From: Bacillus sp. FJAT-44742
GTDB lineage: Bacteria; Bacillota; Bacilli; Bacillales; Marinococcaceae
Length of the DNA: 64,000 bases
Direction of reading: 5' to 3'
NCBI RefSeq assembly: GCF_002797315.1
Contig: NZ_KZ454936.1
Location: 2,365,645 to 2,429,644 of the forward strand
Positions 52,652 to 60,802 of this stretch are shown here, piece by piece (within the stretch, counting starts at the first letter, position 1; each line of letters starts with the position of its first letter). The notes beneath the pieces are model-generated. The model was not told the DNA's origin. It did not search any database and was given only the letters and a program-made list of their open reading frames with translations. The translations under genes and the position numbers were made by a program.

Positions 52652-53467
52652 TTATTTGGCCCTTGGTATATTAAACATCTCAGGGATCGTAACAAATTCA
52701 ATTCCTTGTGCTTGAAGCTCTGGAATAATCGTCCGTAAGGATTCAACTGTTCCTGTAAGATCCTGATCCCAATTCCCGCCGTCATGCATTAAAATGACGT
52801 CCCCGGGCTGTGTATTGGTCAAAACGTTTGCTGCTATTTCATCTCCGGAAAGTTGACGCCAATCTTGGGAATCGACTGTCCATCCGACTGCAACGTTTCC
52901 AAAGTCGGCAAGTCTTTCCACAATGTCCTCGTTAAGATTTCCATAAGGAGCACGAAATAACAGAGGGCGATAACCGACTGTTTCCTCTATGACTTGTTCT
53001 GCCTGGGGAAGTTCCCAATCTAATCGTCCTACTCCTTCTATTACAAGGTTAGGATGCCAGAAGGTATGGTTCCCAATAACATGGCCTTCATTTTCCATTC
53101 GTAAAATCGTTTCCGGGTAACGTTCGGCTCTAGCACCCAGGACAAAAAAAGTAGCTGGGACGTCAAACTTTTGCAAGATATCAAGTATTTCTGGTGTGAA
53201 TCTTGGGTCCGGACCGTCATCAAAAGTCAAAGCAACCTGGCTCACATCGGGAGACCCTCTGTAGATCACCGTTTCAGGGTACTGCTGGTGTAAAATACCA
53301 ATCTCCACCGGTGAAGGATCTCTTTCTGCATATTCAGGGCCCCCCTCTAATTGTGGAATATCCTCCGGATCATCAGGCTGTGGGGCCGCTGCCAATGAGG
53401 AGACGAATCCTAAAGAAAACAATAAACACACAAGGAAAACAGCTAATCGACATATCTTCCTAATCAT
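52652..53467 (-). CDS. Polysaccharide deacetylase (NodB homology domain)
   Basis: 271 residues: signal peptide (1-27, cleaved near SLAAA) then an acidic spacer and a NodB domain (about 75-265). Catalytic motifs: LTFDDGPD (base and metal Asp), NHTFWHPNL (metal His pair), FRAPYGN, TVDSQDW and LMHDGG. It removes acetyl groups from peptidoglycan or chitin-like polymers outside the cell. GGAGGTGG precedes the ATG. Close to PdaA/PgdA-type enzymes; exact substrate unknown. Confidence 0.9.
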   Translation of the reverse strand: MIRKICRLAVFLVCLLFSLGFVSSLAAAPQPDDPEDIPQLEGGPEYAERDPSPVEIGILHQQYPETVIYRGSPDVSQVALTFDDGPDPRFTPEILDILQKFDVPATFFVLGARAERYPETILRMENEGHVIGNHTFWHPNLVIEGVGRLDWELPQAEQVIEETVGYRPLLFRAPYGNLNEDIVERLADFGNVAVGWTVDSQDWRQLSGDEIAANVLTNTQPGDVILMHDGGNWDQDLTGTVESLRTIIPELQAQGIEFVTIPEMFNIPRAK

Positions 53468-53758
53468 TGCACCACCTCCATTTTACTTAGTTTGAGGTAG
53501 ACGCATTCTTTTATACTTCTTTCTTCGTTGTCTATACTGGACAGTCATTTTTCTCCATAACAAAAGACCTCTCTGCTGATATGAAGAGAGTTGGAACACT
53601 TCCCCGGATCAAATCAAACAACTTCTATTTATAGCGCTAACCTCCTTTAACAAATCCTTTTTCAGATGGAATGATCAAGAGAGTCTTCTTTTTAGTTTTT
53701 TTACTGAGTAGAATCATGTACGATGACAAGGTAAGAATTTCTAAACAAGGGAGTGGAA

Positions 53759-54973
53759 ATGATGAACCTGGAGGCTTCCAGAAGCAAAGAAAGAGTAGTG
53801 TCCATTGACGTCATCAGAGGTTTTGCCCTTCTTGGGATATTGCTTGCAAATATTTTGTTTTTCAAGTCACCTCTATTTCAAAAGCAGGGTGCTACTGTAC
53901 CTGAACCCTTAGGGGAAGCACCTTTTCTTGAGCAGACAGGCCATTTTGTTATTGAATTTTTTGTAAATGGAAAATTTTATCCTATGTTTTCTCTTTTATT
54001 TGGCTTAGGCTTTTATTTCTTTTATTCCAGAATTGTTCAAAGGGGTTTAGACGGAAATTCCTTTTTTAAGCGAAGAATGACTTTTTTACTGATTCTTGGA
54101 CTCATTCACCTGATCTTCATATGGTCTGGCGATATCTTACATACTTATGCTGTAGCAGGTTTTTTTCTCCTTCTGTTTATTGATAAAAATCCAAAGGTAA
54201 TTCTTACATGGGGCATAGCACTATTAGGGGTTTCGTGGATAGTATTAAGTCTGCTTTTTTTCCTGTCGTCCATTGCTCTGACAATGAAAGGAAACGCCAT
54301 GGGGGCTGACATACAAAATAACATTGCAGCTGCTTACCAAGTGTTTTCTGAAGGCACGTACGGGGAGATTCTCGCTTTTCGTATTCAGGAAGAAGTATTT
54401 TACGTTCTCCTTAACCTATTCTTAACCGTTCCGAATGTGTTAGGTATTTTTCTTATCGGTTTATATTTCGGAAAACAAGAGTGGTTTACTAAAGCAGAGG
54501 AGTATCAAAAGAAATGGAGAAACCTTTTCATTCATTCTTTCTGGAGCGGGATATTGCTTACATCTATTTATACCTTCTTATTGTTTGATCTCTTTCCTAT
54601 CCCATATTCCTTAGCCGTAAGCTTGGCTGACGGCCTGAACATTATCGCCGGACCTTTGCTTATGCTCTGTTACGTCTCTTTCTTTGTTCTTCTTATTCAA
54701 CGAATAAAGAGCCTCAAAGCGCTCGTGCCCTTGGCTGCTGTTGGGCGTATGGCATTGACAAACTATCTTATGCAGTCTGTTATTCTTGTTTTTATCTTTT
54801 ACGGCTTTGGTTTTGGTCTGTTTGGTTCTGTGAACATCGTGGAAAGCATCTTAATAGCCATAGGAATTTATCTTTTACAAGTCGTGTTCAGCACTCTATG
54901 GCTTTCAAAAAGAAGCCAGGGACCAATGGAAGCATTATGGAGGAAATGGACCTATCATCAAAAGGAACAATAG
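53759..54973 (+). CDS. DUF418 family membrane protein (YeiB-like)
   Basis: 404 residues, about ten membrane helices. N-terminal RVVSIDVIRGFALLGILLANI and FYPMFSLLFGLGFYFF are the DUF418-associated acyltransferase-3-like start; the C-terminal DUF418 contains AAVGRMALTNYLMQSV. Function unknown; thought to modify or move envelope compounds. ATG 53759 behind GGGAG is preferred to GTG 53753. Convergent with the gas-vesicle operon, without a clear terminator between. Confidence 0.85.
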   Translation: MMNLEASRSKERVVSIDVIRGFALLGILLANILFFKSPLFQKQGATVPEPLGEAPFLEQTGHFVIEFFVNGKFYPMFSLLFGLGFYFFYSRIVQRGLDGNSFFKRRMTFLLILGLIHLIFIWSGDILHTYAVAGFFLLLFIDKNPKVILTWGIALLGVSWIVLSLLFFLSSIALTMKGNAMGADIQNNIAAAYQVFSEGTYGEILAFRIQEEVFYVLLNLFLTVPNVLGIFLIGLYFGKQEWFTKAEEYQKKWRNLFIHSFWSGILLTSIYTFLLFDLFPIPYSLAVSLADGLNIIAGPLLMLCYVSFFVLLIQRIKSLKALVPLAAVGRMALTNYLMQSVILVFIFYGFGFGLFGSVNIVESILIAIGIYLLQVVFSTLWLSKRSQGPMEALWRKWTYHQKEQ

Positions 54974-55022
54974 CACGATAAAAGAATGACAAAAGGAAAA
55001 CTGGGCAGGATGTCAATCAAAC

Positions 55023-55220
55023 TCACTCTCTTTCTTGTCTTTTATTTTGCTCATCCTGGATCCCCACTTTGGCTCTCAGCACGTACTCTGACCTCAAAGT
55101 GGGGCCTCGCTTTCCCCGTCCAAGCTTTTTTTCCTCTGTCCTCCCCACGATAGATTGATCCTGATTTTCTAAATCCCTGATTATCTGCTTCAGGTCTTTA
55201 AAAAAATCCTTCTTTTTCAT
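55023..55220 (-). CDS. Small basic protein at the end of the gas-vesicle operon, unassigned
   Basis: 65 residues, Lys/Arg-rich: KKDFFKDLKQIIRDLENQDQ, then GRGKRGPTLRSEYVLRAKVG. It starts three nt after the gvpJ stop with AAAGGAGG seven nt before the ATG, so it is surely part of the operon. It is not GvpT or GvpU as I know them from Priestia (Bacillus) megaterium; the RSEYVLRAKVGI stretch recalls small accessory Gvp proteins (GvpV-like) but this is only a loose resemblance. Confidence 0.65.
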   Translation of the reverse strand: MKKKDFFKDLKQIIRDLENQDQSIVGRTEEKKLGRGKRGPTLRSEYVLRAKVGIQDEQNKRQERE

Positions 55221-55223
55221 CAA

Positions 55224-55547
55224 TCAGCCTCCTTTGTTTTCCTGTTCTTCCAGCTGTCCTTCGACACGTTCTTCCAGCTGTTTAATTCTTTCTTGAAGCT
55301 GCTGATTCTCCTCCTCTATCCGTATTGCTTTCGAGGAATAATGCGGATCACTTTCCCACCAGTCAATACCCATTTCTTTCGCTTTATCTACAGAGGCTAC
55401 AAGAAGACGAATTTTAATCGTAATCAGCTCTACCTCCGCTAAGTTCAATTTAATGTCACCTGCAATGACTACCCCTTTGTCCAGGACCGTTTCCAACACA
55501 TCTACGAGGTTGCTTGATTGGTGAGCTGGATGTTTGATCTCATCCAT
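55224..55547 (-). CDS. gvpJ: Gas vesicle protein GvpJ (GvpA paralogue)
   Basis: 107 residues. The N-terminal 65 form a GvpA-like domain (LVDVLETVLDKGVVIAGDIK, then LAEVELITIKIRLLVASVDK), and the C-terminal 40 are a coiled coil (RIEEENQQLQERIKQLEERV). GvpJ acts in nucleation of the vesicle shell. GGAGAG site; 41 bp downstream of gvpK. Confidence 0.9.
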   Translation of the reverse strand: MDEIKHPAHQSSNLVDVLETVLDKGVVIAGDIKLNLAEVELITIKIRLLVASVDKAKEMGIDWWESDPHYSSKAIRIEEENQQLQERIKQLEERVEGQLEEQENKGG

Positions 55548-55588
55548 GTGATCACTCTCCTTTTCATCATATGATTAGATTTTGCTTA

Positions 55589-55888
55589 TTACATCAAATT
55601 GCCTAGTGGTCCAAGATCAATATTCAAATCATCATCATCTAAGTTGAAGATTTCCTTTAGTTCTTCCATCTTCTCCTCTAAATTCATTAGAGCTTCCCCT
55701 ACTTTTTCTATTTCTTCATCCGTTAAGCTGCCATTTTCGACGCGCCTCATTGCCTGACGTTCGACTAATTGGCGCAGGAGTTCAATGACGGTCATAACAA
55801 GCTGGGACAACCCTTCTTCTGCCTTTTCCGGATCCAGAGAAATTCGTCCAGATGGATTATGTTTTTCAACTAGCTCTTGGTCTGCCAT
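55589..55888 (-). CDS. gvpK: Gas vesicle protein GvpK
   Basis: 99 residues: RISLDPEKAEEGLSQLVMTV, IELLRQLVERQAMRRVENGS and LTDEEIEKVGEALMNLEEKM make the GvpK helical domain; C-terminal acidic tail (DLDDDDLNID-like). Accessory assembly factor. AAGGAG precedes the ATG, 13 bp after gvpS. Confidence 0.92.
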   Translation of the reverse strand: MADQELVEKHNPSGRISLDPEKAEEGLSQLVMTVIELLRQLVERQAMRRVENGSLTDEEIEKVGEALMNLEEKMEELKEIFNLDDDDLNIDLGPLGNLM

Positions 55889-55901
55889 GATAAATCACTC
55901 C

Positions 55902-56135
55902 TTACTCACCTGTAAAATTTATTCTTTCTTCATTGATTGTCTTTTTCAGCTCTTCCTCACGTGCCTGAATCAAAGTTTCTACTGAAGAAAGCAATATCCT
56001 TAAATCCAAATAGACCAGGTCTACCCCTGCTATTGAGATCGTTATATCACCTCGTAAAACCACTCCTTTTTCAAGAACTGCATCTAATACATCTAGAAGA
56101 GAAACGTCTTTTGTCTGTAAGGATTCACCCGCCAT
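55902..56135 (-). CDS. gvpS: Gas vesicle protein GvpS (GvpA paralogue)
   Basis: 77 residues with the GvpA fold: LLDVLDAVLEKGVVLRGDIT, then IAGVDLVYLDLRILLSSVET. A polar C-terminal helix ends it. Position between gvpL and gvpK is that of GvpS in the Priestia megaterium operon. ATG 56135 behind GAGGTG is chosen; a longer frame to 56219 lies inside gvpL and lacks a ribosome site. Confidence 0.85.
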   Translation of the reverse strand: MAGESLQTKDVSLLDVLDAVLEKGVVLRGDITISIAGVDLVYLDLRILLSSVETLIQAREEELKKTINEERINFTGE

Positions 56136-56964
56136 TTGTTTCACCTCGTTCCGTAAAGTTAGAAAAATGATACGCGGGCCAAGGGCCGGTGATTTCAAAA
56201 GTGAAATTCTCATGCTCATCTTTTATTTTTTTAATGAATGCAAGCGTCTGTTCTACTTTTTCTTTGGGTATTAAATAAGCTCCATTCCAGCACATATCAT
56301 CTTTTCGTCCAGTGAGGTTTCTTTCCCAGTTTTTTTTCACCTCTTCTTCTTTGCTATATGAAGTCATTTGTTCATGAAAACACTCACAAAACCTGTCAAT
56401 CTCCTTGTCAGCTTCATTTTCAACAAATTGACTCATTTTCTTTTTTTCAAAATACTGTTTTCCTCTGGGAAGATCTTTGATTTCTTGTTTCTTTTTTTCT
56501 ATTTCTGGACTGCTAACCTCAACCTCCTCAATAAATTTCTTTTTGGCTGTGTAGATTTTAACGTTCCATTCCTGTTGATTTTTCAGTTTAATAAACTGAG
56601 CCATAATGCCTTCTTTGTTAGTGTCCATGACCTCTTTTACTCGATCTTCATTTTCATAAAGCGTCCCGAACTTCAAAGGAATGACCGTATATCTGTTATG
56701 TAAAGCATTCATCTTTTCATGGTGATGAAATGCTTTATCCTGCAGCCACCCCATGTTTTCTACTTTTTTCTGCAACACTTCTTCAGAAAAATCTTCATGT
56801 TTGACCAGGCATGTAATGGCAGTAATCTGGTCAAACACGATGCACTCCATTGAATGCTGTGGGTCAATTCCTTTCAAATGGGGTAAAGGATTTTCTTCAT
56901 ATTCCTCCGTTGGAATAAATGCATATAAATAGATAAGCTTACTAGTGCCCGCTTCAACTTGCAT
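56125..56964 (-). CDS. gvpL: Gas vesicle protein GvpL (GvpL/GvpF family)
   Basis: 279 residues: N-terminal ferredoxin-like subdomain (KLIYLYAFIPTEEYEENPLP), HNRYTVIPLKFGTLYENEDR, and the C-terminal FEITGPWPAYHFSNF characteristic of GvpF/L. It is an accessory protein that binds the GvpA shell. It overlaps gvpS by 11 bp and follows gvpG by 10 bp; GGGGGAG lies before the ATG. Confidence 0.92.
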   Translation of the reverse strand: MQVEAGTSKLIYLYAFIPTEEYEENPLPHLKGIDPQHSMECIVFDQITAITCLVKHEDFSEEVLQKKVENMGWLQDKAFHHHEKMNALHNRYTVIPLKFGTLYENEDRVKEVMDTNKEGIMAQFIKLKNQQEWNVKIYTAKKKFIEEVEVSSPEIEKKKQEIKDLPRGKQYFEKKKMSQFVENEADKEIDRFCECFHEQMTSYSKEEEVKKNWERNLTGRKDDMCWNGAYLIPKEKVEQTLAFIKKIKDEHENFTFEITGPWPAYHFSNFTERGETNGG

Positions 56965-56974
56965 GATGCTCCCC

Positions 56975-57226
56975 CTATTCTTCCAGGCTTTCTCTTAGTC
57001 TCTCCTGTTCAGCTTTCTTGGCAATACGGTATCGTGCCAGCAAAACCTCTTCCTGCTCCTGATAGGCTTCTTCTGAAATTTCTTCCATCTCAAGCATCAT
57101 TTGAAGGTGAGCGAGTTTTTTTTGGATGTGTTCCACATCGTATAATTCTTTGTCCACTTCTTCTTTCACCTTTTCACCAACCCATACAACTGTGTCTAGA
57201 GGCCAAGTGAACAATTTACGAATCAT
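56975..57226 (-). CDS. gvpG: Gas vesicle protein GvpG
   Basis: 83 residues: LFTWPLDTVVWVGEKVKEEV at the N-terminus, then a charged helical coil (MMLEMEEISEEAYQEQEEVL), the GvpG family pattern. GvpG works with F/L in assembly. Its ATG overlaps the gvpF stop codon. Confidence 0.92.
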   Translation of the reverse strand: MIRKLFTWPLDTVVWVGEKVKEEVDKELYDVEHIQKKLAHLQMMLEMEEISEEAYQEQEEVLLARYRIAKKAEQERLRESLEE

Positions 57227-57987
57227 TACACACCCTCCGCTGCTTTTAATTTAATATCAATAAAATTATAAGCAGGCCAAGGACCAGTATATTTAAAGTC
57301 GATTTGTTCTTTCCATTTCTCGTACAATTCATTTACCTTTTTATCAAATTCTTCCTCTTTTTCTTTATCCACAAGAAATGCTCCGTTCAATAGCATTCGC
57401 TCACTAATCGCTTCATTACTCTTTGCAGCATCAGCAATTTTAGCAAGAGGATTAAATACCTCTTCTTCAAATTCCACCTGCAAAGCTACCATGAAATTGC
57501 GTGCTGCTTCTCCTAGACGAATTTTTTCGTAATAGCCTGCATCCTTATTGCGCTGAGCCACATTGGACTCCAGATGCTTCAAAGCCGGCTGTTCTTTAGC
57601 CTGTTTTTCTATCCACTCTTTCTTTCCGATTAACTTAAGTCCGACTTCAATTTTATTGTCTATACGTGGAAAAATCTCATCACATTGAGGAAGAAGTTTT
57701 TCTAAAAGAATCTTTACATCTTCTTCACCTTTTAACACATTTCCAAAGCTCATAGGGATCACGGTAAATTGCTCCATCACAGAAGCTACCATTTCCTGAT
57801 GTGCCTTCACATTCTGACGTGATGGTTCATAGATTTCTACGGGGGCATCGGCAACTACCATGGATACACCCTTATGAGAAATGGTATAGACTTTTCGATG
57901 TTCGCCAGCTAATTTTGCTTTTCCGAATGTTTTCTCTTCGTTTGTCTGAATTATACAAAACAGATATTTTCCTGACTCTGTACTCAT
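57226..57987 (-). CDS. gvpF: Gas vesicle protein GvpF (GvpL/GvpF family)
   Basis: 253 residues: GKYLFCIIQTNEEKTFG, VTVIPMSFGNVLKGEEDV-like centre (EQFTVIPMSFGNVLKG), and C-terminal FKYTGPWPAYNFIDI. GvpF is the GvpA-interacting protein found on the gas-facing side in other systems. AGGGGG precedes the ATG; 11 bp after gvpN. Confidence 0.92.
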   Translation of the reverse strand: MSTESGKYLFCIIQTNEEKTFGKAKLAGEHRKVYTISHKGVSMVVADAPVEIYEPSRQNVKAHQEMVASVMEQFTVIPMSFGNVLKGEEDVKILLEKLLPQCDEIFPRIDNKIEVGLKLIGKKEWIEKQAKEQPALKHLESNVAQRNKDAGYYEKIRLGEAARNFMVALQVEFEEEVFNPLAKIADAAKSNEAISERMLLNGAFLVDKEKEEEFDKKVNELYEKWKEQIDFKYTGPWPAYNFIDIKLKAAEGV

Positions 57988-57998
57988 TTTGCTTCCCC

Positions 57999-59330
57999 CT
58001 AGCCCTTTCTCAATTCCTCTTCTACCATATCTTCAGCTTCTTCAATGCTGTCGCCTTCGAAACATTTGGATACGACAGCCCCCAGTACATCTTTACACAG
58101 CCGTATGAAATCCTCATCCGATGAACGAATAGAAATATCATTTTTCGCTGCTATTTCACTGATCATAATTGAAGCTCTATAGCTCGGTCCTTGTTCATCT
58201 TCCTCATCACAACGCTGCCTTATCTTCTTCACTAGATTGACAATCAGCTCTGCTTCATCATCCGATATATCTGTTCTTTCTTTAACAATGTCAAGCTCTG
58301 TATTGCTGTTATGACCAGCATCCAACTCCATTGTTATCAAACGGTCTAATAATGCATCCTGAGATTCATATACTCCAGCATACTCTTCTGGATTGCTCGT
58401 AAATATAACTTTGAAATTCGGATGGACACGAACGAAGCTTTCATTTTGTTTTGTTCCATATAACGGCAATATTCCTTCTTCCAAAACAGATAAAAATAAA
58501 TTATTCGTTTCTGGACGAGAACGAGTAAATTCATCATAAACTAATGTGTAACCATTTTTGACAGCTTCCACCAAGCGCCCTTTGCTCCACTTTTCATTAA
58601 CTTCTTCCTGCTTTTTATACACAGCCCTTACATAGTTATCAATAACTTTGCTGCTCGTATATCCTGTCATACCTCCTAAGAGATCAGAGTTGGACATTTC
58701 ATGATTTCCCTGCAAGAGCATGATAGGCTGGTCGTATTGACGAGCAATATGAAGTGCCAGAGATGTTTTCCCTACACCGGCTGGACCAATAAAATGGACT
58801 GGATATCCTGCTTCCAGATACATCTTTGACCGATTAGAAATTTCCTTTATTTTAGAGGTTTCTACAAAGTTCGCCATATCTACGTTACGATGATGCTCTC
58901 TTTGTTTGGAATTATTACTATCCTGTGATTGATTGTTTTGTTTGATGTCCTCGCTATCTTCTTTCTTATTCTGAATATTTTCCTTTGCTTTCTCTTGCTG
59001 CTGGTCTTTCTGCTCATTCTTCTTCTTGCTTTTTGTTTGCTTTCTCTTTTGTTCCTCTGCAGATGGATAGGTTTTACGTTCTCCTGTGTTCGGCTTGTTT
59101 ACTTTAGGAGAACCAATCTTTCTTCTTTCACTCACTGTAGGTTTTTTCCGGCTGCTTGTATTTTTTTTGCTGGAGTCCGCTTTCTCTTTCTTGGTACTAC
59201 TAGATGCTTTCTCTTTTGAAGAGGAGGTTGATTCTTCTTGCCCTTTTTTCTTCTTTTGCGGCTGTGCACTTCTTTTGTCTTCAGCTTGTTCGTCTTTTTC
59301 TTCCTTGGTGTCTATATTTTCTGCTGCCAT
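57999..59330 (-). CDS. gvpN: Gas vesicle AAA ATPase GvpN with long charged N-terminal extension
   Basis: 443 residues. Residues about 150-443 are the MoxR/GvpN ATPase: FIGPAGVGKTSLALHIARQY (Walker A), YTLVYDEFTRSRPETNN (Walker B region), FTSNPEEYAG (sensor) and LLDRLITMELD. Residues 1-145 are an extra low-complexity Lys/Glu/Ser/Gln region (KKKKGQEESTSSSKEK), not part of the usual GvpN of about 300 residues. The start is supported by GAGGGGG ten nt upstream and only 5 bp after gvpO, so the extension is genuine. GvpN drives vesicle growth. Confidence 0.92.
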   Translation of the reverse strand: MAAENIDTKEEKDEQAEDKRSAQPQKKKKGQEESTSSSKEKASSSTKKEKADSSKKNTSSRKKPTVSERRKIGSPKVNKPNTGERKTYPSAEEQKRKQTKSKKKNEQKDQQQEKAKENIQNKKEDSEDIKQNNQSQDSNNSKQREHHRNVDMANFVETSKIKEISNRSKMYLEAGYPVHFIGPAGVGKTSLALHIARQYDQPIMLLQGNHEMSNSDLLGGMTGYTSSKVIDNYVRAVYKKQEEVNEKWSKGRLVEAVKNGYTLVYDEFTRSRPETNNLFLSVLEEGILPLYGTKQNESFVRVHPNFKVIFTSNPEEYAGVYESQDALLDRLITMELDAGHNSNTELDIVKERTDISDDEAELIVNLVKKIRQRCDEEDEQGPSYRASIMISEIAAKNDISIRSSDEDFIRLCKDVLGAVVSKCFEGDSIEEAEDMVEEELRKG

Positions 59331-59335
59331 CCCTG

Positions 59336-59614
59336 TTACCCCCTCTCTTCCGCTTCTAGTGTTGCCGTTCTTTGTCTTAAGCTTTTCCTTTCAAAAGCTA
59401 CGATTTCCATCTCCTCGTTAACACGCGCCTGATATACTCCAATCAATTGATCCCTGCCGTATTTTTTCATATATTCTTTTTCTTCTATGACTTCCAGTTC
59501 TACTTCCCAATGTTTCTCTTCAGTGACTATGGATGTTATACGATAAACCGGGTAAACATTCTCACGAAAAAAACTTTTAACAGTATTAATTACTTCTTCA
59601 AGTTTACTAGCCAT
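59336..59614 (-). CDS. gvpO: Gas vesicle protein GvpO/GvpR
   Basis: 92 residues: VINTVKSFFRENVYPVYRIT, then KHWEVELEVIEEKEYMKKYG and LIGVYQARVNEEMEIVAFER, the GvpO fold (called GvpR in Priestia megaterium). Located between gvpA and gvpN as usual. Role is in vesicle formation, detail unknown. Confidence 0.88.
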   Translation of the reverse strand: MASKLEEVINTVKSFFRENVYPVYRITSIVTEEKHWEVELEVIEEKEYMKKYGRDQLIGVYQARVNEEMEIVAFERKSLRQRTATLEAEERG

Positions 59615-59680
59615 TCATCTACACCTCTGTTTTGGAGACTAAGCTTCTTATGAAAAGCTTGTTAAATTATAAAGAGAACC

Positions 59681-59705
59681 GGCATATACGAATTTCGTAT
59701 ATGCC
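59681..59705 (-). terminator. Hairpin after gvpA (attenuator or mRNA-stabilising)
   Basis: Perfect 12-bp inverted repeat GGCATATACGAA / TTCGTATATGCC around a single T, 18 nt after the gvpA stop. No T-run on the minus strand, so partial termination or 3' end protection is likelier than full stop. Confidence 0.6.
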
Positions 59706-59722
59706 AGAATTGTTATTTATTC

Positions 59723-59992
59723 CTACGCAAAGTTAAGCTGGTTGGCTCCTCGCCCATCGTCTCCGACTTCTTCATCAATTTCTCCCTGTACCTCATCTCT
59801 TAATAGCCCAACTGCTTCTGCATAGCGCAGCCAAGTATCCACACTTGCAATAACTACGCGAGCTTCAATCGTAATAAGTTCAATACCTACTAGAGAAATA
59901 CGAGCATAAAGATCAATGACAACGCCCTTATCAAGAATTCGGTCAATGACTTCTGCTAGACTTGAAGTATCTGTGCTTTTCTGAATAGCCAT
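59723..59992 (-). CDS. gvpA: Gas vesicle structural protein GvpA/GvpB
   Basis: 89 residues: [40 protein letters not shown] and [14 protein letters not shown] are the conserved GvpA core that polymerises into ribs of the gas-filled shell. The C-terminal tail ([17 protein letters not shown]) is a little longer than minimal GvpA. Only one full structural copy is in the operon, besides paralogues S and J. GGAGTG precedes the ATG. Confidence 0.95.
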   Translation of the reverse strand: MAIQKSTDTSSLAEVIDRILDKGVVIDLYARISLVGIELITIEARVVIASVDTWLRYAEAVGLLRDEVQGEIDEEVGDDGRGANQLNFA

Positions 59993-60005
59993 TATTCTTC
60001 ACTCC

Positions 60006-60632
60006 TTAATCTACTTTTTTAATATCAGTTGCCCCTTTAATATCGTTGGCTCCTTTTACATCCATCGGGCCTTTAATATCACTGGGCTTTTTTATTCCCT
60101 CATCATCATTGGAGTCATCAGGATTGGTCAAGGCATTATCCTTCAGCTCTTCTTTCATGTTTTCGCCTTGTTCCTTTACCTTACCCTTGATGCCTCCTGC
60201 TTTGTTTTGTGAGTCATTTCCTTTGCCTTGCATCTCATCTTTAGCTCCTTGGAGATTTTCTTTGGCCTCTTCACCTTTTTCTTTCAGCTGCCCCTTCGCG
60301 TCTTCAAGGTTTTCTTTGGCTTCTTCGCCTTTATCCTGAAGCTCATCCTTGACTTCCTCTTTGGTCTTTCTTACTTTTTCAAAAAGGTTGTAGAACTTTT
60401 TGCCGACAGCTGTCGCTGCAGCCGCATTCTTCGTCTGAGGCATGTCGTCAACCGTATCTTTGGCCTGATCTTTTATTTCTTCTTTGGTGTGTTCTTTTGC
60501 TTTTTTCGCTTTTTTACGCACTTTTTTATTAACAAGTGATAAGGAGGCGCCAGCAAGGCCTATTCCTCCAGCTACAAGGGCAGCACGTTTTCCATTACTG
60601 TTATTTTTATTTTGATCGGAATTTTCAGCCAT
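60006..60632 (-). CDS. gvpQ: Gas vesicle protein GvpQ, LEA-like repeat protein
   Basis: 208 residues: a short hydrophobic stretch (AALVAGGIGLAGASLSLVNK, about 16-35), a long Lys/Glu helical region with two near-identical units (DKGEEAKENLEDAKGQLK, then EKGEEAKENLQGAKDEMQ, about 108-145) resembling LEA proteins, and a C-terminal DIKG/DVKG repeat (SDIKGPMDVKGANDIKGATD). Position after gvpP matches GvpQ of Priestia megaterium. ATG 60632 is chosen; the upstream frame to 60785 lacks a ribosome site, though the site for 60632 is distant (13 nt). Confidence 0.78.
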   Translation of the reverse strand: MAENSDQNKNNSNGKRAALVAGGIGLAGASLSLVNKKVRKKAKKAKEHTKEEIKDQAKDTVDDMPQTKNAAAATAVGKKFYNLFEKVRKTKEEVKDELQDKGEEAKENLEDAKGQLKEKGEEAKENLQGAKDEMQGKGNDSQNKAGGIKGKVKEQGENMKEELKDNALTNPDDSNDDEGIKKPSDIKGPMDVKGANDIKGATDIKKVD

Positions 60633-60802
60633 AAAAGAGTCAACACCACCTTTCTTGCTCCCTATCGGTACATGTATAGAAGTCAGATGGAGCATCCTTC
60701 TTATCAGTGCCGATATTAGAGAGATGAATCGATAATAAAGGATGGTTATTCCCACGTAAGTAAGTTCACTGATGTCTTTCTCCACTGGGAATATACAACT
60801 CT

